Translations under genes and position numbers: made by a program | DNA from: Pratylenchus scribneri | Taxonomy: Eukaryota > Nematoda > Chromadorea > Rhabditida > Pratylenchidae | Length of the DNA: 64,000 nucleotides | NCBI GenBank assembly: GCA_030063045.1 | Contig: JAQSEB010000017.1 | Coordinates: 1,364,001 to 1,428,000 of the forward strand | Direction of reading: 5' to 3' | Notes under the pieces: generated by a model | Told to the model about the DNA's origin: nothing | Databases searched by the model: none | Seen by the model: the letters and a program-made list of their open reading frames with translations, nothing else | Shown: in pieces, positions 34,301 to 45,432 of the stretch | Numbering within the stretch: position 1 is the stretch's first letter | How the letters are laid out: each line of letters opens with the position of its first letter

Positions 34301-37300
34301 CCGCCCGAACATTTCCATCGCCGAATTCGTCTATCAATTTGGGCTGGGAGCCAACAAATTATGTCCTCACAAATTGGCACAAAATTGGACGATGCACTTT
34401 ACACATTGGATCGATTGGACAGTGAACATTATGGCAAAGGAGGAGGTGCCGATTTTGCCGACCTACTTTCGGGCATTATGGCCGAAATGGAACAAACAAA
34501 AAGGGAAAAGGCCAGAATGGCATTGATTTTATTGACTGATGGAATTGGAGAAGTGAGGAATGAGGCCACCATCAAATTGGCAAAACATCGGCTAAAAATG
34601 TCCATTTTTATACTCAATTTTGGGCCAAAATCAATGGAAGAGGAGTTGGGCACATTGTTTGGTGTTAATTCATCACAACGTTCTCCGGCACTATTTCGCC
34701 TATTTAGTGCCAAAGTCCAAGGACAAATGGCCCGTTTCGTTGATGAATTCCGTCGACGCATAATTTGGTGCCGAGATGGAAAATTGGCAATGGCCGATTC
34801 CGTTTTAACCAATGAGAGGAAAAGGGCAAGGGCTGCTGGCCGATTGGCCGGAATATTCATTGAGGAAAAGGCCGAAAATGAGACAATCGCAATTCCTACA
34901 TTGCCACCATTGAATGGCATATTGGAACATAAAAATGGAAGCAAATTGGCCGGAAATGAATGCAAAGTGGATTTAATTTTAATCATTGACACTTCACAAA
35001 GTGTTGCCGAAGAATTTCAACAACAATTGCAATTTGCCATTGAGCTGGTCCGTCGATTGCCGGACGACGATTTTGGCCAACGTGTCCAAGTTGGAGTAGT
35101 CTCATTCCATCGAATTGGCCGAATTCAATTTGCGATGGGCGAATTGAAGGAAAAGAAGGCCGTACTTTCGGCACTTTCCGCCATTCAACACACCGGAGGG
35201 AGCACATCCGTTGTGAGTGGCATAAATTTGGCAGTGGAAGAAGTGGCCAAAAGAAGGCGAAAAGATGCAAGGCTAATGATGGTTTTGGTTTCGGATGGAA
35301 ATAGCCAAGATCCATGGGCGGAAGTGTTGTCGGCGGCAGCCAAATTGAGGGCAATCCAGGCTGACGTTTATGCGGTCACTGTCAGCCATGACTATTTCTT
35401 TAGGTAATTTTGAGCAATTTTATTAAATTAGAGAATTAATTTTGTGAAATTATAATTACTCATGTCAGACAATTTGGGATGAAACAGTCTAATAGTGTTA
35501 AATATTTTAAGAGCATAAATTTGGCTATAAAATTATATAAAAATATTGGCTATTTTTGAATATTTCCTCAAATTATGGCCAAAAAACTATTGTTTTAATT
35601 AAAATTGTAATTCTGGTTTTTTGGTCATAATTCGGTAAATATCCAATATTAGCCAATGCATTTGATTATATTTTGTGCCGAATAAATTCTATGTACTAAC
35701 GACATTAGGCCTTCTCACTTTTCATTCTCCCAATTGCCATAATACCTAAAATACTGAATTGAATTGAATTGAATAAAATTCCCCAAAAAGGGAATTGGAA
35801 ATGTACGCCGGCAATAAATGGTTCGTCTACATCGATGCCCGAATTCGTCAATTCCTTGATGAGGCCGAAATGTCTTTGATTGAATGCCGATCGCCCAGTG
35901 TGCCTGCCACCACCACAATTTCCACAAATGATTTATTATCTAATGGAACATCCTTCATTTCCCCCAATATTTCCTCCCCTGGGCCATCATCATTCACAAC
36001 AATTCCATCTATTCCCTCAACTTTGGCCAATACAAAATTGGAAGAAATATTGGGCGATTGTCGAAGTGATCCCGTCGATTTGATGTTCATTTTGGACACA
36101 TCAACCAGCGTTGAGGTGAATTTTTGGGCAATTTGTAAAAAATAATTTAGCATTCTTTTTTTGGTATATTTTGGGACACATGGATATATACTATTAATAC
36201 TATATTATTTTATTTATGTACAAATACAAAGCATGGTGTCAAAGGTCAATTCCAATTCCAATAATAATAATAATAATGCATAGGGCTTTTCTTATTCATC
36301 CTACTGTACCCCCACTTTTTGCCTATTCACCCCATCAACCTATCAATCAAATATTGCCTCAAGCTCTTTTTTAAAGCAGCCCTTTTCCTCTTCTTACATT
36401 TTCTTGCACAATTAATAATGAATAATTTAAAGTTATGTTTCGCCTTATCCCTATCCAGTTCATTGGGCCATTGGGGCTGGGGGCCAAAGCTTAGGCCTAG
36501 CTCTCATCCCAAACAACTTTTGCCCTAGATTAGGAATAATGCATAGCATAATCCATAATATTAAAAAATTCATTATTTTAGCAAGTAAAAATATACCTTC
36601 CATGATAACAAAACAAATATATAGGTAATCGACAAATATAATTGATAATTGTATTTAATTTAATCTTAAATTTAAACCATCAAAAATGTATCATAGTATT
36701 CTAATTGTCCTTATCCATTCCATAATTGAATATCAAACAGAATAAATAATCTCCCCCAAATTCCACTCATCAGCGCGACTTTTATGCCCAAAAAATCTTT
36801 GCCCTTGATTTGATCCGTGTTTTGCCGGAACGTGATTTTTCGGTACTTCTTTTTCCATCAAAATATTCAAATCATTAATTTCCTATTAGAAACGTCTTTC
36901 AATTGGCCTAATCAAATTTCATTCCAAAGCTTCGCTGCAATTCCCATTTTTGGTTGGTCGTCGACGGGATGATGTCCTCTATGAATTGGAACGAATTGAG
37001 CACACCGGAGGGCAAACCTCATTGGTGGCCGGCGTTGAATTGGTGCGCAGAATTGGGGAATGATTTTTGGGGGGTAATTTAAATTTTACCAAAAAAAGGC
37101 ATTGGCGGAAATTGGAAGAGCACATCGGCCAAATGCCCGGCTTATTGTTGTGCTCATTTCGGATGGGAATAGCCAGGATGAATGGGCAAAAGTGCAGGAA
37201 ACGGCCAAAAAATTGCGAAATGAGACTGGCGGCGAGGTAAATTCAACATTGGTGGACACAAAATTATCCAAATTAGGACAATTTAATTTGACAATTTAAT

Positions 37301-40300
37301 TAAAATTAATTTATTAAATAATTTTAATTTGGAAATAGTTTAAAATTTTATTAACCATTAAAATCATTGGAATTATTTTAAGTATTTTTCTTATTTTCTT
37401 GATTAATTTTTATAGCCAAAATGACCATTCCACCCATTCCTTCACATTATTTTCAGCTTTATGCCGTAACCCTGTCAGAAAAATATGCCCTTGAAGAATT
37501 GTTGGAATACACCAAGGATGAGGCCCGAATTTACCGGGACAAAGGCATTGAACGTTTCTTGAAGGATGTTGGCCATTCCGTGGCCGCCTGTCCCGAAAGG
37601 GAATTGCCCCTCACACCGGTGCCCATCGTTGAGGCATCGCCGACGCCGGCTCCGGCCGATTTACTCATTCCAAATTTGAATTTGACCAAATTATTATTGG
37701 CCGATGGAATAAGGGCAAAAAATTTGGCCGGTAGAAGAGTGAATTTAAGGGGCAGTCGAATTGCAAATAGCAGCCGAGAATTATTGCCCCAAACAGAGGA
37801 GGATGGGACAATTTTATTGGGTGAACAATTGGATGAGGATGGAGAAGATGAAGAGACGGAGAAATGCCGATACACAAAAATGGATTTGGTGGGGAAAATT
37901 CATTTTAATTTATTGCTTAAATATTACTTTTACATCAATTTATTTTACAGCTCAAACTTTCACAATTTTTTCGGAATTTTTCATAGTGAAAATATTTCAA
38001 ATTTCTAATTTTTATTCTAATAATAATCTTTTCAAACACAATTATCCTTTATTTAATTAGATTATCATTTTGGATGCGTCCACTTCACGTGAAACTGTTT
38101 TTGAACATCAACGTGAATTGGCACTTTCCCTCATCGAAAGATTGTCAATCAATCGGCAAAATACGCACGTGGCCACCGGCATTAATTCATTCACAAATGT
38201 GCCCGTCTTAAGGCAAACTTTGGGATTAGGTCGAGACAGAAAGGTGACAAATTGGAAACAAATTAATGGATTAAATTATTCAAAAATTAGCAGAATAGTT
38301 TCAATTTTAGCTAAAATTTCAAAAATAAATTAGATGGTCAGAAAGGCGATTGAGGACATCAAATATCGAGGCGGCAGCACTTTGACCTCAAAGGCCGTTG
38401 AATTGGCCATTCAGGACCTGGAGCGAGGAAGGCGGGCAGATGCCCTTCAAGTGGTCATTTTAATGAATGATGGAATGAGCCAAGACCCTTGGGAAAAAGT
38501 ACTCAGTGCCAGCAAAAAATTGGCCCAAACTGGGGCCCATCGATTCGGAGTGGCCTTGGGCGATGAAGTCGATTTGAGGGAGTTGAAAAATGTGAGAGAA
38601 TTTTTTGAAAATTTAATTGATATTTGTGGGTTAAACGATTCTTAATAAATAAATGCAAATTTTTCTTTACCAGAAAAAATAAGAGAATAAAAAAGGAATT
38701 TGCTTGATGAGGAAAGGGATATGATATTCTGGAATCGGATTTCTCGCTTTTGGCTAATTCTGATTTTTTAAAGGTACCATACTCCTTCACTCATTAAATC
38801 AAAATATAATTCCCTTTTCATTTATTCCTTTTACTTTTCTTGTATTTTAATTAATTATATTCTACAATTTTATATTTTTTAATGGCAACAAATTTGCACT
38901 TTAGGGTTTAACACTAATAAGTTCTTTATGCCATCAAATTAATAATAAATCCATTGGGATTATTAGTCCTAATCTAGGGCTAAACTAAACATGGTTTGGA
39001 GCGAGAGCTGGGGCTAGGCTTTCGCCCCAGGCCTTCACAGAAGGCATAAGCCCCCAGTGGCCCAATGAATGGGATACTAAGGAGAAACTGGACTTTAAAT
39101 TATTCTTTATTAATTGTGCCGGAAAATGTGATAAAATGAAAGGAAAAAAGCAATAGGAGAGGAAAAAGGGCTGTGGTTTAAAAAAGGCAGATTGAGGCAA
39201 TATTTGATTGATAGGTGACAGGGCAAAAGTGACGGTACAGTAGGACAAATAGGAGAGGATTTTATTGGCATGACAGGGAATATCAATATTCCCTTTTCCC
39301 TCAAGTATATTGGCGATGATCAACGAATTTATCGTGATGGGTCGACGGAACGCTTCCTCCAAGATGTAGTCTCACTTTTGAATGGAACAGAGGAGGAATG
39401 CGCAAAAAGGCATCGAATCAATGGCTTCGGCCTAATTGCCCATGATGAGGCTGCCCTCCTCCAATTCCAAGTGAATTCAAAAATAAATTGGAATTTTAGG
39501 AATTTGTTCGTTTTTCAGGAGGACCCGAATGGATGCCAACGCCCAAAATTGGATTTGCTGATTTTGTTGGATAATACGGATGCAAGCCAGGATGGAAATG
39601 ATCCAAAATTGAATGCAAATCGATATTTGCTGTTGGATGTACTTGGCAAGTTTAATACAAAAAATATTAATAACCAAAAATTCTCTATCAAAAGCCATCT
39701 GAAATTCATAATTCCATGAACTTCTAATAGAGAATTTACGATATTAAAAGGTAAATGAAATCCAAACACTTAAATCTTTTCGGATTTTTTATTCAAAAAT
39801 AATATTTTTACCCAAAAAGTATTTTTTGACTTCTAATAAATCAGAAACCAGTTTTAGACCATATACAAATCTTATACCAATTTGTAGACTCATCTAGACG
39901 CAACGAATGGTATATAAAATGTCAGGTTTTGGCCCAAAATTAGTGCTTAAAACTAAGAACTAGAAAATATGGTTTAAACGGTTTAACTTGATCAGTTTCG
40001 ATTTAAACTATCAATGAGATCTAAAGTTTATAGAGCTTAAAACCGGTTTCTGTTTTATTAGAAGCCAAAAATTATTTTTGGGCAAAAATATTAATTTTGG
40101 GTAAAAAATAATTACTCAATCATTTTCAATCCAACCATTTAGGTTCCCTTCCACTTGGCCATCGTGTTCAAATGGCAGTCCTCTCGATTGGAGCCCATCG
40201 GCTGGAATATCAATTCTCGGACGAACAACAAAGGGAACCAATATTTCGGCATATTGAACAAATTCGACCCACAAAAGGTCGTCCAAATTATGCAAAGGCA

Positions 40301-42335
40301 ATTGGCGTTGGCGTCGACTATTTGGCCACAAATCGACGGGCCGGTGCCCGGGGAATGATTCTTTTGGTTGGCGATGGCCGAAACACGGCGGACACCGCAG
40401 AGGAAAGGGCAAAGGCCAGCGAATTATTGAAAAGGGTACACAAAAAATGGAATACCATTTTTAATGCATCTAACCCTTTTCTTTTTGCCAGACCCCCGGA
40501 TTAAGTTGCCACGCAGTGGACAGTTCAAAAACAGTGGATGAACAAATGGTAGGGTCAATGATCATTTTCCTTGCATTCTTTTCTTTATAGTTGACCGCCT
40601 ATACCGGTTCAAGCCAACAAATTTATGCCTATGACCGGAATGCTGAATTCGCCCATTTCCTTTTGGCCCAAGCAATGGGCTCATCAGGGGAATGCCATTC
40701 AACGACGAGGCAACAAAGAGGCCAACAATTGGCCCATTCATTGGATGAAGGCCGACAAAAGGACATTGCCAGGGCCGGAGGGGACGAAAAATTGTTTGGA
40801 GGCGAAGAGAAATTATTGGTCAAAGTGAAACCAAATGAAGGGAAAAAGGAAGAAAAATTGGAAGGAAAAGAAGTGGAAGAAGAAAGGCTGGTGGCCAGAT
40901 TGAGGCCAGAATATCGACAAATTATTGAAGAAGCTGGCAAAAAAGTTTCAACAACGCTTTCTTCAACGGCAAGGCCAATTCTTGATGGAAAAAACACACA
41001 AAATAATTTACAAAGAAAATCCAAAATTCAAAACGAATTAGAGACAAAAACAACGAGGCAATCATTAAATGGAATAAATCAAAGTGAAACTGCTGGTCAA
41101 ACATTGACGACCAAAAGCAATCAAAGAAACAATCAAAGAATTCGCCAAAATGCAAGGGAATTGGAAAGAAGTCGAATTCGACCCACAAATTCATCTCAAA
41201 ATATCATTAATGCGCCCATTAGCCCATCTCCCACTCCGCCAATTCGAACATCCACTTTAGCATCAATCAAAATTACATCCCTTTTGGCCAAATCAACTCA
41301 AATTTCGGCATCGTTTTCCACAATTCCACCGTCAACTTCTTCCCAATCAAGGCAATCTACTTTCCTGCCCGGATGCCTTCTCGATGTTATACTCCTCATT
41401 GATTCGTCCGGAAGTGTTGAACAATCATTTGAGAGGGAAAAGCAGTTGGCTGCCGAAATATTGGATAAATTGAGAATTGGGCCGGACGATGCTCGAATTG
41501 CTTTGATTAAATTTGCGGCAGCGGACAAAGTTCGGACCGTACATTCATTTGGAGAGGAACAAACCAAGGAAAGATTATTGTCCGAATTGGAGGCAATTCA
41601 ATTCAGCGATGGGATTACGGCCATCCATTCTGCCCTACAACAGGTCCATATTTCATAGGGCAATATTCCACTAAACAAATTTGGAAGGTAATAACAGATC
41701 GTATTTTAGTCGTAATTTCGGTCTAACTGCCTGCCTGAATGGGATAGGGATAAGGGGAAAATGGACTTAAATTATTATTTATCAAAATTTGGCTGAAAAT
41801 ATTAATAATAAAGTGAAGGGAAAATGACGAATAAGAAAGGAAAAGAGCTGATTTATAAATGCGGATTGAGGCAATATTTGATTGATAGGATAGATGGGTA
41901 ATCGGGCAAGAAGTGGGGGTACAGTAGGAGAAATAGAAAGGCTCTTACTTAGGTTATTGTTGGCATTGGTATTGACATAATGTTTTGGACAAAAATTCTC
42001 TTATTAAGGAAATAAGTATTCTTCATTTAATTTATGTACTTTAGGCAATCGCCGAATATTCGCCTTCAAGGGGCGCTCGTCCCGGTTTGGCCCAACCGTT
42101 GGCCCTAATTTTCACTGATGGTTTCGGAATGCTGGACTTCGGAGTCGAGGCCAATCAATTGCGCCGTACCCTTTCCAATCAAGTTTATGCCATTGCCGTG
42201 GACAATGACGCAAAAATGCCAACGGCAAGGGAGGAATTGGTTCGAATAAGTGGCGACCCAAAAAGAGTATTCACCGAAAGGAATTTGGATGAATTATTTG
42301 GAAAACAATTGAGGGATTTACTTCGTGGATGTTAA
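28397..42335 (+). CDS. Secreted multi-VWA protein with nine von Willebrand A domains (~2408 aa)
   Basis: Twenty-five exons give exactly 2409 codons: 28397-28623, 30039-30156, 30211-30435, 31481-31828, 32019-32248, 32432-32507, 32564-32754, 32799-33084, 33222-33536, 33581-33827, 33933-34145, 34197-35403, 35791-36115, 36774-36842, 36890-37042, 37099-37236, 37457-37888, 38061-38243, 38334-38591, 39306-39470, 39519-39645, 40143-40435, 40492-40548, 40591-41643, 42045-42335. A signal peptide (FLPFPFLLFIFNNFLQPLAA) is followed by nine VWA domains. Metal-site DxSxS motifs: DISPS, DTSGS, (DRFSP, lost), (LLHSE, lost), DTSQS, DTSTS, DASTS, (DNTDA, altered), DSSGS. Linkers are acidic or Ser/Thr-rich; a long Lys/Glu/Gln-rich linker precedes domain nine. 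The architecture resembles matrilin or collagen VI A-domain arrays without EGF or collagen parts, so an extracellular-matrix adhesion role is inferred. Three introns start with GC. Confidence 0.85.
28900..29955. mobile_element. hAT-like TIR element (second family), 1056 bp, in VWA intron 1
   Basis: Inverted ends TAGGGTTAATTACCCG, flanked by an exact 8-bp duplication ATATTAAT (28892-28899 and 29956-29963). Subterminal blocks are runs of GGGTA/TACCC. The interior has a ~31-bp tandem repeat (29217-29510). Beyond that, at about 29550-29715, a plus-strand frame reads PSLPTYVWTDERNSF and continues about 35 residues; this could be the decayed end of a hAT transposase, but that is tentative. Confidence 0.85.
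29217..29510. repeat. ~31-bp tandem repeat inside hAT-like element
   Basis: About nine units around TTTTTCGCTGCATGGCTAAT followed by TTTGGCTCTAA, alternating GCGCGG and GCATGG. Isolated copies of the same CGCTGCGCGGCT core occur in the GC-rich hAT-like elements (about 6785-6825 and 8705-8755). Confidence 0.85.
30505..31345. repeat. ~20-22-bp satellite array in VWA intron 3
   Basis: About 40 units with core GAATAATTCCGCCTG. The first half uses the spacer TTTTAAG or TTTTTAAGG, and the second half uses GTTAGAATAATTCCGCCTG and GCTAGAATAATTCCGCCTG, so two subfamilies are arranged in blocks. The same unit occurs at about 11.1, 46.1 and 54.9 kb. Confidence 0.92.
35541..35662. repeat. Imperfect inverted repeat in VWA intron 12
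   Basis: The left arm GGCTATTTTTGAATATTTCC...AATTATGGCCAAAAAAC pairs with GTTTTTTGGTCATAATT...GGTAAATATCCAATATTAGCC, a foldback of about 45 bp per arm. It may be a short MITE remnant or an intronic hairpin. Confidence 0.5.
36270..36545 (-). repeat. Copy B of the ~310-bp interspersed repeat (VWA intron 13)
   Basis: Reverse-oriented copy containing the inverse of ACAGTAGGA...CAATATTTGATTG and ending with the inverse of TCCTAATCTAGGGC. It is flanked by ATAATGCAT on both sides (about 36274 and 36536), a possible 9-bp target duplication. Confidence 0.7.
38965..39275 (+). repeat. Copy C of the ~310-bp interspersed repeat (VWA intron 19)
   Basis: From TCCTAATCTAGGGC through AAGCCCCCAGTGGCCCAATG, AGGCAATATTTGATTGATAGG and ACAGTAGGACAAATAGG to TTATTGGCATGACA. 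It ends about 30 bp before the exon-20 acceptor. Confidence 0.75.
39830..40064. mobile_element. Short TIR (MITE-like) element in VWA intron 21
   Basis: The left end CTTCTAATAAATCAGAAACC mirrors the right end GGTTTCTGTTTTATTAGAAG with one mismatch, enclosing 235 bp. The arms extend for about 28 bp, including a mirrored GTTTTA. I see no clear target duplication. Confidence 0.65.
41760..41965 (+). repeat. Copy F (partial) of the ~310-bp interspersed repeat (VWA intron 24)
   Basis: Carries AGGCAATATTTGATTGATAGG, GTGGGGGTACAGTAGG and TTGGCATTGGTATTGACA. The TCCTAATCT end is missing or too diverged to place. Confidence 0.65.
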
Positions 42336-42469
42336 AGAATTGAAATAAAAAAATGAATGTGCAATTAAAATATAAATAATCCCATTTGAAAGTATATTTT
42401 ATTGTATCATTTTTATCAAAATTCAAAATCATCAATCAAAAAATGCAGTCAATTAATTTGTTCAATAAT

Positions 42470-44202
42470 TCAATTTTCGGCCAACCATTCTTCCATAATC
42501 GCATTCACTTTTTGGGGCACATCTTGCTGAACCCAATGTGAAGAGTCCGGAATTTTAACCAATTTTGCGTCTCGGCATATTCCCACCGATAATTCGGCAA
42601 TTTCCATTTCCAATGCTTTATCCAATTCGCCCCAAATGATCAAAGTTTTTGGCTGAAATTTGCGCAAATATATCCCAATAAATCCAAATCACTGACTCGA
42701 ACTGTATCATAATGAATTTGCCTATTGGCTGCGCGCATCAATGCTCGATAATAATTGATTGGAGGGGTGATGCCATCTTCAAATGTGAGGAAGGGGAGTA
42801 TGAGATTGGAGAAATATTTTAAATAAATTTAATTTATGTAAATTAATTTCCTAACTTGGTTTCGAAAAAACATATTTCCATGCTTCCAAATCTTCGGCAG
42901 TGAAATTTTCTTTATGAACAAGGCTCATTTTATTGTCGCCAATGAAACCCCCAAGCATTGCAAAGTCATTATTCCAAATCCATATTTCTGGTAGCATAGG
43001 ACATTGAAAGAAGAATATATACCTAAATGGCCGATTGATTTTAAATGCTTGGAATATATGATGAGCGAATTTTATGAAAATTATGGCCATTATATTGGTT
43101 TATTTTCTACTCATAATTATGCCTAATTTGCCCCCAAACTTGCCATGATTTGATCAATTGGATCGATTTTGTGCGCATTATTTTTGTCAAAAATTTTCTA
43201 TGCGGTCCATTCATAATCACCAGCCTTTGCACTAAATCGGGCCTTTCTGTTGCGACGATCCAGGATAAATAACCGCCCCAATCATGGCCAACCAAAATCA
43301 CATTTCCACCTAAAAAATAATTCCATAAAACATGATTTTAGGATTGTTTCCAATTCCCATCCAATTATTAATTCCTTAAAGAAACAAAATCTAATTTGGG
43401 TTTAATATTAAATCCATCTATTTTTCTATAAATTTGTTGGATATTTTGTTTCCAAAAACGCACCCAAAACTTCAATCAATTCAATAATGTCGGCCACCAG
43501 CACTTCCGCCTCATAATTTGCCACCCCAGCTGGTTTGTCCGAATCATTGTAGCCTCGAAGGTCAACGGCCACCGGTCTATATGAATTTGATGAAATGTGC
43601 AAAAAAAATTATGCAAATAACCGAAATTTGTCCCGAAAATGGCGAAGTTGGAAACGCCAAGAATACCAAAATTCTAAAAGGACAAAAGCTAATTAAGAAG
43701 GGATTTTTTGCAACAAATCACCAGGGAATCCGTGTAAAAAGAGCATCACAGGCTTATCGGAATTATTTTGATTGTCGCCTCCGGCATTATCATCCACACA
43801 TTCCACAATATGCAATTGAACTTTCTACGATTGATGAAAATTAATTATGAGAGGAATAATTTAACTCATTTTGAAGCAATTTCTTTCTTAATTGGCCCTT
43901 TTAAATTCATTTAAACTTTGGGTTTCCTCTAAGGCACTAATTTTAAGAAATGAAATTTCTTTGGAACAAATAAGAAGCAAATTATTCCCACAATTTGTAG
44001 AACTGACCGAAAGGCGCACATTTCGATGTCGCCATTCCGGTGCATCCAACACGGCTGGCCTAGGATGTATTTTCTTCCGGAAAAAGGTCGACCTATTTCG
44101 CCACCAAACTATCACAAAATGGGCCAACATATAAATGGATGTAATTGAGGAATAGCCAATGATGACCAGCCAAAGGAGGGCTGATTGAAGGATTGTCGGC
44201 AT
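42470..44202 (-). CDS. Epoxide hydrolase 4-like alpha/beta hydrolase
   Basis: Membrane-anchored epoxide hydrolase of the EPHX3/EPHX4 type (C. elegans CEEH relatives), opening epoxides of lipid signals. Eight exons (44202-44008, 43824-43722, 43673-43622, 43576-43464, 43309-43144, 43022-42856, 42776-42703, 42652-42470) total 351 codons; human EPHX4 has 362 aa. Features in order: N-terminal membrane helix (LLWLVIIGYSSITSIYML); oxyanion-hole HGFPEFWYSWRF; DLRGYNDSDKPAG; nucleophile elbow GHDWGG with the catalytic Asp; lid residues; ALEMEIAEL; and SSHWVQQDVP with the catalytic His. Two Tyr in INYYRAL fit the lid tyrosine. Intron 5 begins with GC (ATG|GCAAGT); this boundary is required to rebuild LIKSWYIFFFQ, matching human LLKSSYYYFFQ. 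Confidence 0.92.
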
Positions 44203-45432
44203 TTTTCTTTATATTTAATGGCAAATTAAAATTATATTTTAGGGAAATTTAGATGGAAAATTAAATGAATTTAATTCGAGAGGAAATGGATGGAATGTTG
44301 CGCGAAAGATTTACTTAGTTTATTCGAACTAAATTATTTTAGGAAATTTTTATTTTCGAAAAATAAGAAATGACATCAAAAACTCTGTCTTCCATCCTTC
44401 CCTTTACTCCTTTTATAAATTCTGTCAAAATCAAGTGGAGTTTACGTCGACCTAAACTTCAATCACAACACAATGTCTAAATTTGATTTGATCTTTCTCG
44501 GAGGCAATTTAGGCCAAAATTGATGCAATGATGAAGGAAAATTGCCCAAAAAAAATAAAACAAAAAGCCTTCTTCAATAAATTGAAAAACACTGGTCGAT
44601 TTTCCTATGGTTTTTGCACCAAAAAATGAATCGATTTGAGATGGGAAAGTGGGGTATTGGGTAAGCAAATGATGGGCGAGGGCACAAAGTTCACCTTTTT
44701 ACTTTCCTCGGCTACAATTTGGGTAGAATATGATTATTTTTTATGATCTATTTTGTGATTTATTTATGAAAGAAAATATTTTATTTAGTACTCATATTAT
44801 TTGGAAGCGAACAAAAGGGGAAAATATAAAAAAAGATAGAAAAATGTGCTTGGGGGAATAAAAAATCTTTGCTACAAAAATTTGTGGAAAAAAAAGAAAG
44901 GCGAATAGGGGGAAGGGGCCAATTTCCCGCAAATTTGTGCATCACTTTTATATTTTCCAGAATTTGGGGAATTTATCAGAAATCGAACAAATTGAGTTGA
45001 CTAGAATTATTCTAGTCAAATTAAGCCGATTTTATTCAGCTTATTTAGTCCTTTCTCAATAATGTCATTTTTGGGAGAATTCTTTAGTCCTTAAAAAGTG
45101 AAACTTTGGATGATATACGAGACAATTTTTGTGAAAGAAATATTTAAAAATATTTTCATATACAATCTATAATAATAAATTCCTCCTTTTATAGGATTGA
45201 TGCACAAATTTGGGAAATGACAAAAAAATTTAGTTATAAATTCAAACAAATTTGGAAAATTTAAAGAAAAAGAAATTAAGACACATTTTTTGATGCTTTC
45301 GCGCGAGATTGGCTGGCTTCATTATATCAATGGGGGAATATAATAGAATTGAGGGGAAAATTGCACGAATTTTTGGATGGCGAGGCCCAAAAATGTTCAC
45401 AAAAAATGGCAAAAATATTTAAATTTGAATTT
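44203..45432. other. Intergenic, no gene seen
   Basis: AT-rich spacer of about 1.2 kb with long A-runs and no conserved frame, between the 5' end of the epoxide hydrolase gene and the 3' end of hlh-2. Confidence 0.4.
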
